From assembly GCA_046302815.1 (NCBI GenBank), contig JBKCHO010000020.1:1-22013 (forward strand): a stretch of 22,013 bases of DNA. The letters are read 5' to 3'. Of this stretch, positions 7,181 through 15,146 are shown in pieces. Positions within the stretch are counted from its first letter, which is position 1; each line of letters starts with the position of its first letter. The position numbers were made by a program, and so were the translations under genes. Below the pieces are notes generated by a model that saw only the letters and a program-made list of their open reading frames with translations, ran no database searches and had not been told where the DNA came from. The DNA is from JALRAP01 sp046302815 (lineage in GTDB: Bacteria; Bacteroidota; Bacteroidia; AKYH767-A; OLB10).

Positions 7181-8518
7181 ATGTTCAAGAAAATCCTGAT
7201 CGCCAACAGGGGCGAAATCGCCTTACGCATCATTAGGACCTGCAAGGAAATGGGCATTCGTACAGTGGCCGTTTATTCTACGGCCGACCGCGAAAGCCTA
7301 CATGTTCGTTTCGCCGACGAAGCCGTTTGTATCGGCCCTCCTCCAAGTAGGGACTCCTATCTCAACATGCCCAATCTGATCGCGGCTGCAGAAATCACCA
7401 ATGCGGACGCTATCCATCCCGGCTACGGTTTCCTTTCGGAGAATGCCAAGTTCTCTGCCATCTGTGCCAAGCACAACATCAAATTTATCGGGGCATCACC
7501 CGATATGATTGATTCAATGGGCGACAAGTCGAATGCAAAAGATACCATGAAGCGGGCTGGAGTTCCCACCAGTCCGGGATCCGACGGCTTGTTGGAGAGT
7601 GTTGACGAAGGCAAGGAAATCGCAAAGAAAATAGGTTACCCCGTTATCCTCAAAGCTACAGCAGGTGGTGGAGGAAGAGGTATGCGTATCGTGTGGAATG
7701 CCGAAGAGTTTGAGGCCGCATGGTCATCAGCTCGTCAGGAAGCTGGTGCCGCGTTTGGTAACGACGGCATGTATCTCGAGAAGTATATTGAAGAGCCTCG
7801 CCACATCGAAATACAAATAGCAGGAGACCAATACGGCAAAGCCTGCCATCTTTCCGAACGCGATTGCTCCATCCAGCGCCGTCATCAAAAACTGCTTGAG
7901 GAAACACCATCTCCATTCATGATACCCGAACTACGGGAAAAAATGGGTGAGGCTGCAGTGAAAGCCGCCCTGGCGGTCAGTTATGAAGGAGTCGGAACAG
8001 TAGAGTTTCTGGTCGACAAGCATCGCAATTTTTACTTCATGGAGATGAACACCCGAATTCAGGTGGAACATCCCGTTACCGAAGAGGTAATCAATTACGA
8101 CCTTATTAAGGAACAGATCAAAATAGCAGCTGGCATCGAAATTTCAGGCATCAACTATTATCCGAACATGCATGCCATCGAATGCCGTATCAACGCCGAA
8201 GATCCATATAATAATTTCCGACCATCACCAGGACGAATCACCAACCTACATGTCCCTGGTGGGCATGGTGTGCGTGTAGATTCACATGTTTATGCGGGCT
8301 ATACGATTCCATCCAATTACGATTCAATGATCAGTAAGCTTATCACCATCGCTCAAACGCGAGAAGAGGCAATTCAAACCATGGAGCGTGCATTGAGTGA
8401 ATATGTGATCGAGGGCGTGAAAACAACCATCCCGTTTCATCAACAATTGATGCAGAACGAGGATTTCCGTAAGGGCAACTATACCACCAAGTTCCTCGAG
8501 AGCTTCCAGCTTAAATGA
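7181..8518 (+). CDS. accC: Acetyl-CoA carboxylase biotin carboxylase subunit
   Basis: AccC is the ATP-grasp enzyme that carboxylates biotin on AccB with bicarbonate and ATP. The 445-residue length is standard. MFKKILIANRGEIALRIIR opens the N-terminal domain, and HPGYGFLSEN (79-88) is the conserved biotin carboxylase loop. The ATP lid is GGGGRGMR (162-169). The catalytic residues E288, N290 and R292 appear in the stretch FMEMNTRIQVEHPVTE. K116 and K158 match the ATP-binding lysines. It lies 12 bases after accB and is followed 46 bases later by the MarC-family gene. The carboxyltransferase subunits are not in this window. Confidence 0.98.
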   Translation: MFKKILIANRGEIALRIIRTCKEMGIRTVAVYSTADRESLHVRFADEAVCIGPPPSRDSYLNMPNLIAAAEITNADAIHPGYGFLSENAKFSAICAKHNIKFIGASPDMIDSMGDKSNAKDTMKRAGVPTSPGSDGLLESVDEGKEIAKKIGYPVILKATAGGGGRGMRIVWNAEEFEAAWSSARQEAGAAFGNDGMYLEKYIEEPRHIEIQIAGDQYGKACHLSERDCSIQRRHQKLLEETPSPFMIPELREKMGEAAVKAALAVSYEGVGTVEFLVDKHRNFYFMEMNTRIQVEHPVTEEVINYDLIKEQIKIAAGIEISGINYYPNMHAIECRINAEDPYNNFRPSPGRITNLHVPGGHGVRVDSHVYAGYTIPSNYDSMISKLITIAQTREEAIQTMERALSEYVIEGVKTTIPFHQQLMQNEDFRKGNYTTKFLESFQLK

Positions 8519-8564
8519 TATCAACGGGTTTAGTACAAATCCGCTTCAATACACAATCAGATCC

Positions 8565-9131
8565 GTGAACCTCAGCTTTAAGGAAATCGTAACCGTATCC
8601 ATGATCCTCTTCGCGGTCATTGATATCATCGGCTCTATTCCTGTATTGATTCAGATTCGCAAACAGGCGGGCAGCATCCACTCCGAGAAGGCCACCTTGG
8701 TTTCGCTCGGCATCATGATCATGTTCCTGTTCATCGGTGAAAATCTACTCAAGTTTCTGGGATTGGATCTATCCTCATTCGCCATTGCAGGTTCGCTGGT
8801 GCTCTTCTTCATCGCATTGGAAATGATTTTAGGCATCCGCATCCACAAAGATGACATGCCAGCTACGGCATCTATAGTTCCTGTGGCTTTTCCACTCATT
8901 GCCGGTACAGGCACTATGACCACGCTGCTGTCGTTGCGAGCCGATTACGATGTCATCACCATTATCATTGGCATACTGTTGAATCTTATGGTGGTATATC
9001 TGTGCCTCAAAAATTTGGGTTTTTTGGAACGCATTCTCGGTCCTGTAGGAATCGGAGTGGTTCGCAAGGTTTTCGGATTCATCTTGCTGGCTATCGCGGT
9101 GAAACTTTTCCGCACCCATGTGGGGCTTTGA
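8565..9131 (+). CDS. MarC family integral membrane protein
   Basis: This 188-residue inner-membrane protein of the MarC (UPF0056) family has about six hydrophobic helices. The first is around 8-28 (VTVSMILFAVIDIIGSIPVL), and the pair SFAIAGSLVLFFIALEMILG lies near 71-90. The D19-x-x-G-S-x-P-V pattern in helix 1 and the later IAGTGTMTTL (around 112-121) are typical of the family. It is often labelled an amino-acid or drug transporter, but the substrate is not established; the original link to multiple antibiotic resistance has been questioned. The start is GTG at 8565, since the nearest in-frame ATG (residue 13) lies inside helix 1. It follows accC by 46 bases and precedes rnhA by 21. Confidence 0.88.
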   Translation: MNLSFKEIVTVSMILFAVIDIIGSIPVLIQIRKQAGSIHSEKATLVSLGIMIMFLFIGENLLKFLGLDLSSFAIAGSLVLFFIALEMILGIRIHKDDMPATASIVPVAFPLIAGTGTMTTLLSLRADYDVITIIIGILLNLMVVYLCLKNLGFLERILGPVGIGVVRKVFGFILLAIAVKLFRTHVGL

Positions 9132-9152
9132 TTTTTTAATGAACGCGGTTGC

Positions 9153-9611
9153 ATGGTAAACATCTATACCGACGGCTCTTCTCGGGGAAACCCAGGTCCC
9201 GGGGGCTTTGGCGTAGTGATGATTTCAGGTCCGCACCGCAAGGAGATTTCCCAAGGCTTTCGTAAAACAACCAACAACCGCATGGAGTTGTTGAGTGTTA
9301 TAGTGGGCTTAGAATCGCTGAAGCGTTTACATGAGGAAGTAACGGTTTACTCCGATAGCAAATATGTTGTTGATGCGGTTGAAAAGGGTTGGGTGTTCGG
9401 ATGGGCCCAAAAGAATTTCCAAGGCAAGAAAAATGCCGACTTATGGACCCGCTTTCTGGCCATTTACTCCCGTCACCAGGTTCGGTTCCGCTGGATTAAA
9501 GGACACAACAACCATCCTGAAAACGAGTATTGTGATCTCTTGGCCGTAACGGCTGCAACCGGCATGGATTTGCACATCGATTCGGGATTCGAATCTGGGC
9601 TTTACAATTGA
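9153..9611 (+). CDS. rnhA: Ribonuclease HI
   Basis: RNase HI cuts the RNA strand of RNA-DNA hybrids, removing R-loops and primers. The 152-residue protein carries the complete catalytic set: D7 in YTDGSSRGNPGPGG, E45 in NNRMELL, D68 in YSDSKYV and D128 in NEYCD. The proton-shuttling H121 is in KGHNNHPENE. The basic handle is present around residues 79-95 (GWVFGWAQKNFQGKKN). The length equals the E. coli type, with no extra hybrid-binding domain. The start ATG lies 21 bases after the MarC-family gene. The promoter of the next operon begins at the end of this gene. Confidence 0.96.
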   Translation: MVNIYTDGSSRGNPGPGGFGVVMISGPHRKEISQGFRKTTNNRMELLSVIVGLESLKRLHEEVTVYSDSKYVVDAVEKGWVFGWAQKNFQGKKNADLWTRFLAIYSRHQVRFRWIKGHNNHPENEYCDLLAVTAATGMDLHIDSGFESGLYN

Positions 9612-9641
9612 CATTCCTTCCCCATTCTTTTGCTACATTTG
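9608..9641 (+). promoter_or_regulatory. Bacteroidota promoter for the SIMPL-SDR-acyl-CoA synthetase operon
   Basis: A TTG at 9608-9610 and TACATTTG at 9634-9641 are separated by 23 bases and fit the Bacteroidota pattern TTG-N(17-23)-TAnnTTTG. Transcription would begin a few bases downstream, giving a leader of roughly 15-20 bases before the ATG at 9665. The -33 element overlaps the last codons of rnhA. Confidence 0.6.
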
Positions 9642-9664
9642 AGAAGCACACCCAAATCCGACAA

Positions 9665-10429
9665 ATGAACCGCATCCTTCTTGCACTAACACTGACGCTC
9701 TTGGCGCTGCAGTCAAGAGCCCAAAAAGATCCCGTCGAAAGGGAAATCATGGTGAACACCATCACACAGCAAGTGCCCACTCCCGGCAAAATTATGGTAA
9801 CAGGCAGCTCGGAAATGGATGTGGAACCGGATCAGGTAGATGTACACTTCGTTTTGTCAGAATATATGTCCGACAAAAACAACAAGGTATCGATGGAAAC
9901 CATTCGCAAGGAATTTTTGAAGGCTTGCGCTGATGCTTCAATTCCTAAGGACAGTATCCGCGTAGAGGGATTGTCGGGGGGAGCATATCAACACTACATA
10001 CACAAGAAACGCAAGACCGATCCTGGCTTTATGGAGAATGTAACATTTGTGATTCGTTTATCAAACACCAAGCAAATAGATGCGCTGGCCTCAAGGGTTA
10101 ACGACAAAGCCGTTATCAACATGTATGTTGGACGCAGATGGCATACCAAAATGGATGTATTCCGTAAGGAGATGCGCATCAAGGCGACACAGTCGGCCCT
10201 CGACAAGGCGCGTTATATGTCGGAGAGCATTGGAGAGCAAATAGACGGAGCATTGCTTATCGAGGATGTGGACATGGGCATGCCCCTGCCTATGCTCAGA
10301 AGCAACATGGAAATGAGTATGGTTTCAAGTTCCGACCAAGGCGATTCGTCCATGCCGTTTCAAAAAATCACCATCCGTTCGGATGTACGAGCCGAATTCC
10401 GATTGAAACGCAACGAAATCAAAAAATGA
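9665..10429 (+). CDS. Exported SIMPL (DUF541) domain protein
   Basis: This 254-residue exported protein has a signal peptide at residues 1-20 (MNRILLALTLTLLALQSRAQ). A SIMPL/DUF541 domain runs from about 40, starting GKIMVTGSSEMDVEPDQVDVH. The family is found in periplasm or envelope and has been linked to oxidative stress and outer-membrane functions, but no enzymatic role is established. The segment between about 205 and 225 is Met-rich (DMGMPLPMLRSNMEMSM), which could be a metal or oxidation-sensitive patch. The ATG at 9665 is chosen because it gives a proper signal peptide and sits just after a good promoter; the in-frame ATG at 9608 overlaps rnhA and the promoter. Its stop overlaps the ATG of the next SDR gene by 4 bases, so this envelope protein heads the lipid operon. 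Confidence 0.88.
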   Translation: MNRILLALTLTLLALQSRAQKDPVEREIMVNTITQQVPTPGKIMVTGSSEMDVEPDQVDVHFVLSEYMSDKNNKVSMETIRKEFLKACADASIPKDSIRVEGLSGGAYQHYIHKKRKTDPGFMENVTFVIRLSNTKQIDALASRVNDKAVINMYVGRRWHTKMDVFRKEMRIKATQSALDKARYMSESIGEQIDGALLIEDVDMGMPLPMLRSNMEMSMVSSSDQGDSSMPFQKITIRSDVRAEFRLKRNEIKK

Positions 10430-11223
10430 GTCAATTATTCAAAGACAAAGTAGCGCTTGTCTCTGGTGGTCGAAGCGGCATAGGATATGCCGTTGCTGAG
10501 CGAATGCTTCGCGATGGTGCCACAGTAATAATAACAAGCCGGAAGGCGGAGCTGTTGGAGGAGGCTGCCAAATCCCTTTCATCTATCGGCAATTGCCTGT
10601 TTCATCCTTGCGATATCCGCGAAAGCGCACAAGTTGCCGCATTGATGGGTTTTGTAAAAGCCCAATCGCAGCGTTTGGATATATTGGTGAATAATGCCGG
10701 AGGACAATTTCCTGTGCTTGCCGAGTATCTCAATGACAAGGGTTGGAATGCAGTCATCAACAATAACCTGAACGGCACCTTTTATATGATTCGTGAGGCG
10801 GCTAACACATTTTTTATTCCCCAGCGTTCGGGAGTCATTGTGAATATTACTGCAAGCGTTTCCCGTGGCGCCCCGGGCATGATACATACGGGTGCTGCAA
10901 GAGCCGGCGTTGAAAACATTACCAAAACCCTTGCACTGGAGTGGAGTGGGTTCAACATTCGTGTCAATTGTGTTGCGCCTGGCATCATCGATTCAGAAGG
11001 ATTGAAAACTTATGGCGAAGAGATTCGTAAAAAGTTGGATGAAGCGGCATCATCTGTTCCTATGCGCCGACTAGGAACACCTCAAGAGGTGGCGGCCGCC
11101 GTTTGTTTTTTGGCCTCTAACGAATCATCATACATCAATGGAATCACACTGGCCGTTGATGGTGCACAGCATCTCGATTTCAAACAGACCGGGCTTTCCG
11201 ATTTGCTCAGGTCATATTTGTAA
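10426..11223 (+). CDS. SDR family enoyl-CoA reductase-like protein (PECR/DECR type)
   Basis: This is a 265-residue short-chain dehydrogenase/reductase. The Rossmann fold has GGRSGIG (14-20) and NNAGG (89-93), with C-terminal NCVAPGIIDSEG (181-192). A basic residue after the second strand (SRK, 38-40) suggests NADPH. At the usual YxxxK position it reads TGAAR, inside HTGAARAGVENITKTLALEW. This layout is that of peroxisomal trans-2-enoyl-CoA reductase and 2,4-dienoyl-CoA reductase rather than classical alcohol dehydrogenases. The likely reaction is NADPH-dependent reduction of a double bond in an acyl-CoA. It starts within the stop of the SIMPL gene (ATGA) and is followed 5 bases later by an acyl-CoA synthetase, which supports an acyl-CoA substrate. 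A different SDR activity cannot be excluded. Confidence 0.85.
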   Translation: MSQLFKDKVALVSGGRSGIGYAVAERMLRDGATVIITSRKAELLEEAAKSLSSIGNCLFHPCDIRESAQVAALMGFVKAQSQRLDILVNNAGGQFPVLAEYLNDKGWNAVINNNLNGTFYMIREAANTFFIPQRSGVIVNITASVSRGAPGMIHTGAARAGVENITKTLALEWSGFNIRVNCVAPGIIDSEGLKTYGEEIRKKLDEAASSVPMRRLGTPQEVAAAVCFLASNESSYINGITLAVDGAQHLDFKQTGLSDLLRSYL

Positions 11224-11228
11224 AATCA

Positions 11229-12878
11229 TTGAAAACGCCGATAGCATATTTTTACCAATGGGTGAGCGAAACCCCGCATGCACCTTTCTTGCGTCAACCT
11301 TATGGAAACACTTGGAAGGTTTTTTCCTTTCAAGAGGCATTCGATGAAGCACTGCGGATTGTTGCAAAGTTGCAATCACTCGGATTACAAAAAGGAGATC
11401 ACATCGCCATCCTGTCAAGAAACTGCTCGCATTGGATATTGGCCGACTTGGCCATTATGATGGGAGGATATGTTTCCGTTCCTTTGTACCCTACCATACC
11501 GGCCGATCAAATACGCGATATTTTGCAACATGCCGATGTGAAGTTGTTGTTCGCAGGCAAACTCGATAAGTGGGATGCCTCGTGCCTGCCCGATGGTGTA
11601 CAGCTAATAGCTTTTCCACACTATGAAGGCAACCCACAAATTACCAACGCCATAACATGGACACAGGATTTGCCATCAACGGCTGGGGATATTACACCTC
11701 ATGTGCCTGGCTTGGATGACCTCTGGACTATACTTTATACTTCTGGGACCACCGGAAAGCCCAAAGGCGTGATGCATTCCTATAGATGTCCCACCACCAT
11801 TTTTGATCTCGAATTGCGCCACGGCACCATGGGTATGTCGGCTATCGGCCAATACCGGTTTTTCTCTTTTCTGCCACTCAACCATGTGGCGGAACGCATA
11901 GCGATAGAGATGAATGCAATGGTTATGGGGGGCTCCATATCCTTCGCTGAAAACATCGATACATTTATAAAAAACCTTGTATCTGTACAACCCACCTTTT
12001 TCTTTGCCGTACCACGGATTTGGATGAAGTTTCAATCTGGTGTGTTGGAGAAAGCAAGTGAAAGCAAGTTGCGTTTGCTTTTATCGCTTCCGCTGATAGG
12101 AAATGTTGTCCGAAAAAAAATCAAGACAGCTTTAGGATTAGGAAGTGCTCAAATCACATTGACCGGAGCCGCCATCACACCACAACCTGTTAAGGAATGG
12201 TTCCGAAAGTTGGGTATAGATCTTCGTGAGGTTTATGGAATGACAGAGGCATGTGGCCCGGTTTCATTGACACCTTCCAGTGGATGGAGCATCGGGGATG
12301 TGGGGAAGGCGTTGCCCGGAACCGAGATTAGAGTGGATGAGGCAAGCGGAGAAATTATTTTTAGAAGTCCGCATCTGATGTCGGGATACTATAGAGATGA
12401 CAAGGCAACACAGGAGATGCTTCGTGACGGCTGGATTTACAGCGGCGACAGAGGTCGCATGGACGATGAAGGCAATCTTTTTGTGTTGGGTCGCATTCGC
12501 GATGTGTTCAAAACATCCAAAGGCGTTTTTGTAGCACCCGACCCCATTGAGGAAGAGGTGTTGAAAAACCATCTCATTTCTCAAGTATGTGTTACGGGGT
12601 TAGGCTTGCCACAGCCGATAGCATTGCTCAATTTACAACCTGGCACACATGACAAAGAGCTTGTAAGTGCTGTACTAACAGATCACCTTTCTGATGTGAA
12701 TAGGCGTCTGTCAAGCCATGAGCGCATAAGCACCATGGTGGTTTGCTGTGAGCCATGGACAGAGGATAACCGGATGCTGACACCTACTTTGAAAGCCCGC
12801 CGTGGAGCAATCAACGATAAATACGCCTCCCGTCTATCTAAATGGCAAGAAAGCGGCAAACAAGTCATTTGGGAATAA
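11229..12878 (+). CDS. AMP-forming long-chain acyl-CoA synthetase
   Basis: This 549-residue member of the ANL superfamily activates a carboxylic acid to acyl-AMP and then acyl-CoA. The P-loop YTSGTTGKPKG is at 170-180. The family also shows EVYGMTEACGP (about 335-345), a C-terminal-domain hinge YSGDRGRMDDEGNLFVLGRIRD, and near the end TPTLKARR, whose lysine fits the catalytic position. The architecture is closer to long-chain (FadD15-like, FAA) synthetases than to acetyl-CoA synthetase. The start is TTG at 11229, 5 bases after the SDR stop; the next in-frame ATG comes only near residue 77, inside the fold. The stop abuts the ATG of the aldehyde dehydrogenase directly (TAAATG). Neighbours suggest a long or branched chain acid supplied by that dehydrogenase. 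Confidence 0.93.
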   Translation: MKTPIAYFYQWVSETPHAPFLRQPYGNTWKVFSFQEAFDEALRIVAKLQSLGLQKGDHIAILSRNCSHWILADLAIMMGGYVSVPLYPTIPADQIRDILQHADVKLLFAGKLDKWDASCLPDGVQLIAFPHYEGNPQITNAITWTQDLPSTAGDITPHVPGLDDLWTILYTSGTTGKPKGVMHSYRCPTTIFDLELRHGTMGMSAIGQYRFFSFLPLNHVAERIAIEMNAMVMGGSISFAENIDTFIKNLVSVQPTFFFAVPRIWMKFQSGVLEKASESKLRLLLSLPLIGNVVRKKIKTALGLGSAQITLTGAAITPQPVKEWFRKLGIDLREVYGMTEACGPVSLTPSSGWSIGDVGKALPGTEIRVDEASGEIIFRSPHLMSGYYRDDKATQEMLRDGWIYSGDRGRMDDEGNLFVLGRIRDVFKTSKGVFVAPDPIEEEVLKNHLISQVCVTGLGLPQPIALLNLQPGTHDKELVSAVLTDHLSDVNRRLSSHERISTMVVCCEPWTEDNRMLTPTLKARRGAINDKYASRLSKWQESGKQVIWE

Positions 12879-14315
12879 ATGCAACCAGCTATGCAAAGTA
12901 CTACCATATCCGAAATAAACCGCCTGTTTGAATTACAATCCAAACAGGAAAACCTTTTAAAGTTGCGCTCCACCTCTTGTGCGGAGCGATTGGAGAAAAT
13001 TCGGAAGGTGAAGCGCTATCTGCTGAAAAAAGAACATATCAATCAGCTCACAGGCGCTTTGCATTCCGACCTTCGAAAACCTGCTGCCGAATCGGAAGCC
13101 AACGAGTGGTCGCCAGTCATGCTGGCTATAACTCATATGGAAGACAATTTGCGTAAATGGATGCGCAATCGCTCTGTAGATTCGCCAGTGGTCATGTCAG
13201 GACTGTCTTCCAGTATCAGATACGAATCCAAGGGCGCTGTTTTGATTTTAGCGCCATGGAACTATCCTTTTCAAATCGTTCTGATTCCATTGCTTCACGC
13301 TATTGCTGCGGGCAATGCGGCTATTGTTAAGCCTTCAGAGTTTGCACCTGCTACCTCAAAGTATTTGCATGAAATGATTTCCGGCATGTTTCCTGAAGAG
13401 GAAGTGGCCTTTGTTTTTGGAGAGGCCGACACTGCCAATGCGTTATTGGAATTGCCGTTCCACCATATCTTCTTCACTGGGAGTCCCTCAATTGGCAAAC
13501 GAGTGATGGCTGCTGCCTCCAAACATCTTACATCGGTTACACTTGAACTAGGTGGCAAGTCGCCAGTAATCATTCACGACTCCTTTTCCATACGAAGTGC
13601 AGCCCGCAAAATTGCTTGGGCAAAAACCATGAATTGTGGTCAAACATGCATTGCACCCGATTATGTGCTTCTGCCCAAAGGAACCCGCGACGAATTCGTA
13701 CGATGTTTTCAAGAATCCATTCAATGGTTTTTCAATAGAGATGGCAAGGGAGTTGCCGCTTCCGCTGATTATCCACGAATCATCAACAACAAGCACCATT
13801 CCAGAATAAAGTCGCTGGTAGATCAATCCATCGAACAAGGAGCTCAACTGCTGTGTGGTGGACAAATGGATGCATCAGACAACTTCATAGAACCCATCAT
13901 ACTTGGGAATGTGAGTCCCCAAATGTTAGTCATGCGCGAAGAGATTTTCGGTCCTGTTCTCCCATTGATGGAATATGATTCATTAGACAACGCCCTAGCA
14001 CAAGTGAATTCGTTGCAACGGCCTTTGGCGCTTTACATCTTTAGCCATAATAGTTCTGTCACTCGAAAAATTCTTCAAAACACCACATCCGGCGGAGTTG
14101 GCATTAACGAGTTAATGGTAACATCGGTAAATCCCGCACTCCCCTTTGGCGGGGTCAATCATAGTGGCATGGGTCGCTCGAATGGTGAGGCAGGCTTCAT
14201 TGCGTTTTCCAACGAAAGAGGAATTGTTGTTCGTCGCTGGGGAAACTTCTCCTTGCTGTATCCCCCTTACAAATCATGGGTCATATCGTGGATGAAACGA
14301 CTCGTTCGATGGTAA
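12879..14315 (+). CDS. Aldehyde dehydrogenase, family 3-like (fatty aldehyde type)
   Basis: This 478-residue NAD(P)-dependent aldehyde dehydrogenase oxidises an aldehyde to an acid. Catalytic residues are C257 (MNCGQTCIAPDY), E223 (TLELGGKSP) and N128 (APWNYPF). The cofactor loop is FFTGSPSIGKRV (199-210). The short length, PWNYPFQ and the NCGQTCIAPDY wording are characteristic of the ALDH3 group, which includes fatty aldehyde dehydrogenase. The last residues (SWISWMKRLVRW-like: basic, aromatic and hydrophobic) could form a membrane-associating tail as in ALDH3 proteins. It follows the acyl-CoA synthetase with no gap and overlaps the next SDR start by 7 bases. The acid it forms would be the natural substrate of the synthetase. 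Confidence 0.93.
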   Translation: MQPAMQSTTISEINRLFELQSKQENLLKLRSTSCAERLEKIRKVKRYLLKKEHINQLTGALHSDLRKPAAESEANEWSPVMLAITHMEDNLRKWMRNRSVDSPVVMSGLSSSIRYESKGAVLILAPWNYPFQIVLIPLLHAIAAGNAAIVKPSEFAPATSKYLHEMISGMFPEEEVAFVFGEADTANALLELPFHHIFFTGSPSIGKRVMAAASKHLTSVTLELGGKSPVIIHDSFSIRSAARKIAWAKTMNCGQTCIAPDYVLLPKGTRDEFVRCFQESIQWFFNRDGKGVAASADYPRIINNKHHSRIKSLVDQSIEQGAQLLCGGQMDASDNFIEPIILGNVSPQMLVMREEIFGPVLPLMEYDSLDNALAQVNSLQRPLALYIFSHNSSVTRKILQNTTSGGVGINELMVTSVNPALPFGGVNHSGMGRSNGEAGFIAFSNERGIVVRRWGNFSLLYPPYKSWVISWMKRLVRW

Positions 14316-15091
14316 GACATGTCTTGATAACGGGAGGATCTTCCGGCATCGGCTATGCCTTGTCGCTTAAGTTCGCCGAAGAGGGCTACGGATTAATGTG
14401 GGTGTCCAATGACGGGCAACAACTCGAGGAAGCATCACTTCGTATCAAGTCTGATTTCCCCATGCTGTCATTACATACCCTTTGCGCGGACTTGACAGTG
14501 CCTAATCAATGTGATTTGGTTTTTGAATGGGCAATCAAGTTAGGTGATGTAGAGGTGTTGGTCAACTGCGCTGGTTTTGGCACTTTTGGACATCTTCACA
14601 CAATCAATGAGTCTGTTGAAATGAGTATGATTCATTTGAATGTGTTGTCAATGTACCGCTTGACCAGACTTTTTTCTCAAGTGATGTTGCGTAAGGGTCA
14701 TGGTCGCATAGCGAATATTGCATCCAATACAGTGCTACAACCTGTGCCCCATATGTGCACTTATGCAGCTACCAAATCCTTTGTGAATCATTTTTCCTTG
14801 TCGTTGCATGAGGAATTGCGAGGCACGGGAATAACCGTTACGACCATTATACCACCCGCAACGCGGGATACCCAATTCCAACATAAGGCTGGGATGGATG
14901 GCGTTAAGACATTTAGAGGCTTGCTTACGGCTTCCGCCGATGAGGTAGCCTCCAGGGCCTATAAAGGCATCATGCGCGGTGATCGAATGGTGTATGGGGG
15001 CTGGAAGTTGCAGTTCTCCCGCCCTTTGGCGGCCATTTTGCCAAACAGAGTCATACAATGGCTCATTAAAAAGGAACTTGACAGGAATTAA
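14309..15091 (+). CDS. Classical SDR oxidoreductase (DltE/COG0300-like)
   Basis: This 260-residue SDR has a complete catalytic tetrad: N111, S139 (NIASN), Y152 and K156 (TYAATKSFV). The cofactor loop is GGSSGIG (9-15) and the active-site strand is NCAGFG (86-91). A C-terminal hydrophobic or basic segment (about 235-257, ending in KKELDRN) could be membrane-associated. It resembles the COG0300 SDRs that act on 3-oxo or hydroxy groups of lipids and on alcohols. The ATG at 14309 (ATGGTAA) overlaps the aldehyde dehydrogenase stop by 7 bases. A longer in-frame start at 14276 would add 11 residues ahead of the Rossmann strand and is less likely. In this operon it could supply the aldehyde by oxidising a long-chain alcohol, but the substrate is unknown. 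Confidence 0.87.
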   Translation: MVRHVLITGGSSGIGYALSLKFAEEGYGLMWVSNDGQQLEEASLRIKSDFPMLSLHTLCADLTVPNQCDLVFEWAIKLGDVEVLVNCAGFGTFGHLHTINESVEMSMIHLNVLSMYRLTRLFSQVMLRKGHGRIANIASNTVLQPVPHMCTYAATKSFVNHFSLSLHEELRGTGITVTTIIPPATRDTQFQHKAGMDGVKTFRGLLTASADEVASRAYKGIMRGDRMVYGGWKLQFSRPLAAILPNRVIQWLIKKELDRN

Positions 15092-15110
15092 GATGTTTGT
15101 ATTATATTTG
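15078..15110 (+). promoter_or_regulatory. Bacteroidota promoter for the SCP2 gene
   Basis: TTG at 15078-15080 and TATATTTG at 15103-15110, with a 22-base spacer, match TTG-N(17-23)-TAnnTTTG. The -33 element lies in the end of the preceding SDR gene. The SCP2-domain gene at 15147 can therefore be expressed independently of the operon upstream. Confidence 0.6.
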
Positions 15111-15146
15111 TCGCTTTAGGACTACAGCTAGCCATAAAAATCGCAT

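Noticed and set aside
14276..14308. An 11-codon extension of the second SDR.
   Set aside because: The Rossmann strand begins directly after the ATG at 14309, which also gives the usual short overlap with the upstream stop.
10426..15091. Reading the lipid operon as a horizontally acquired island.
   Set aside because: Codon use and base composition look like the neighbours by eye, and there is no integrase, tRNA or repeat at its borders.
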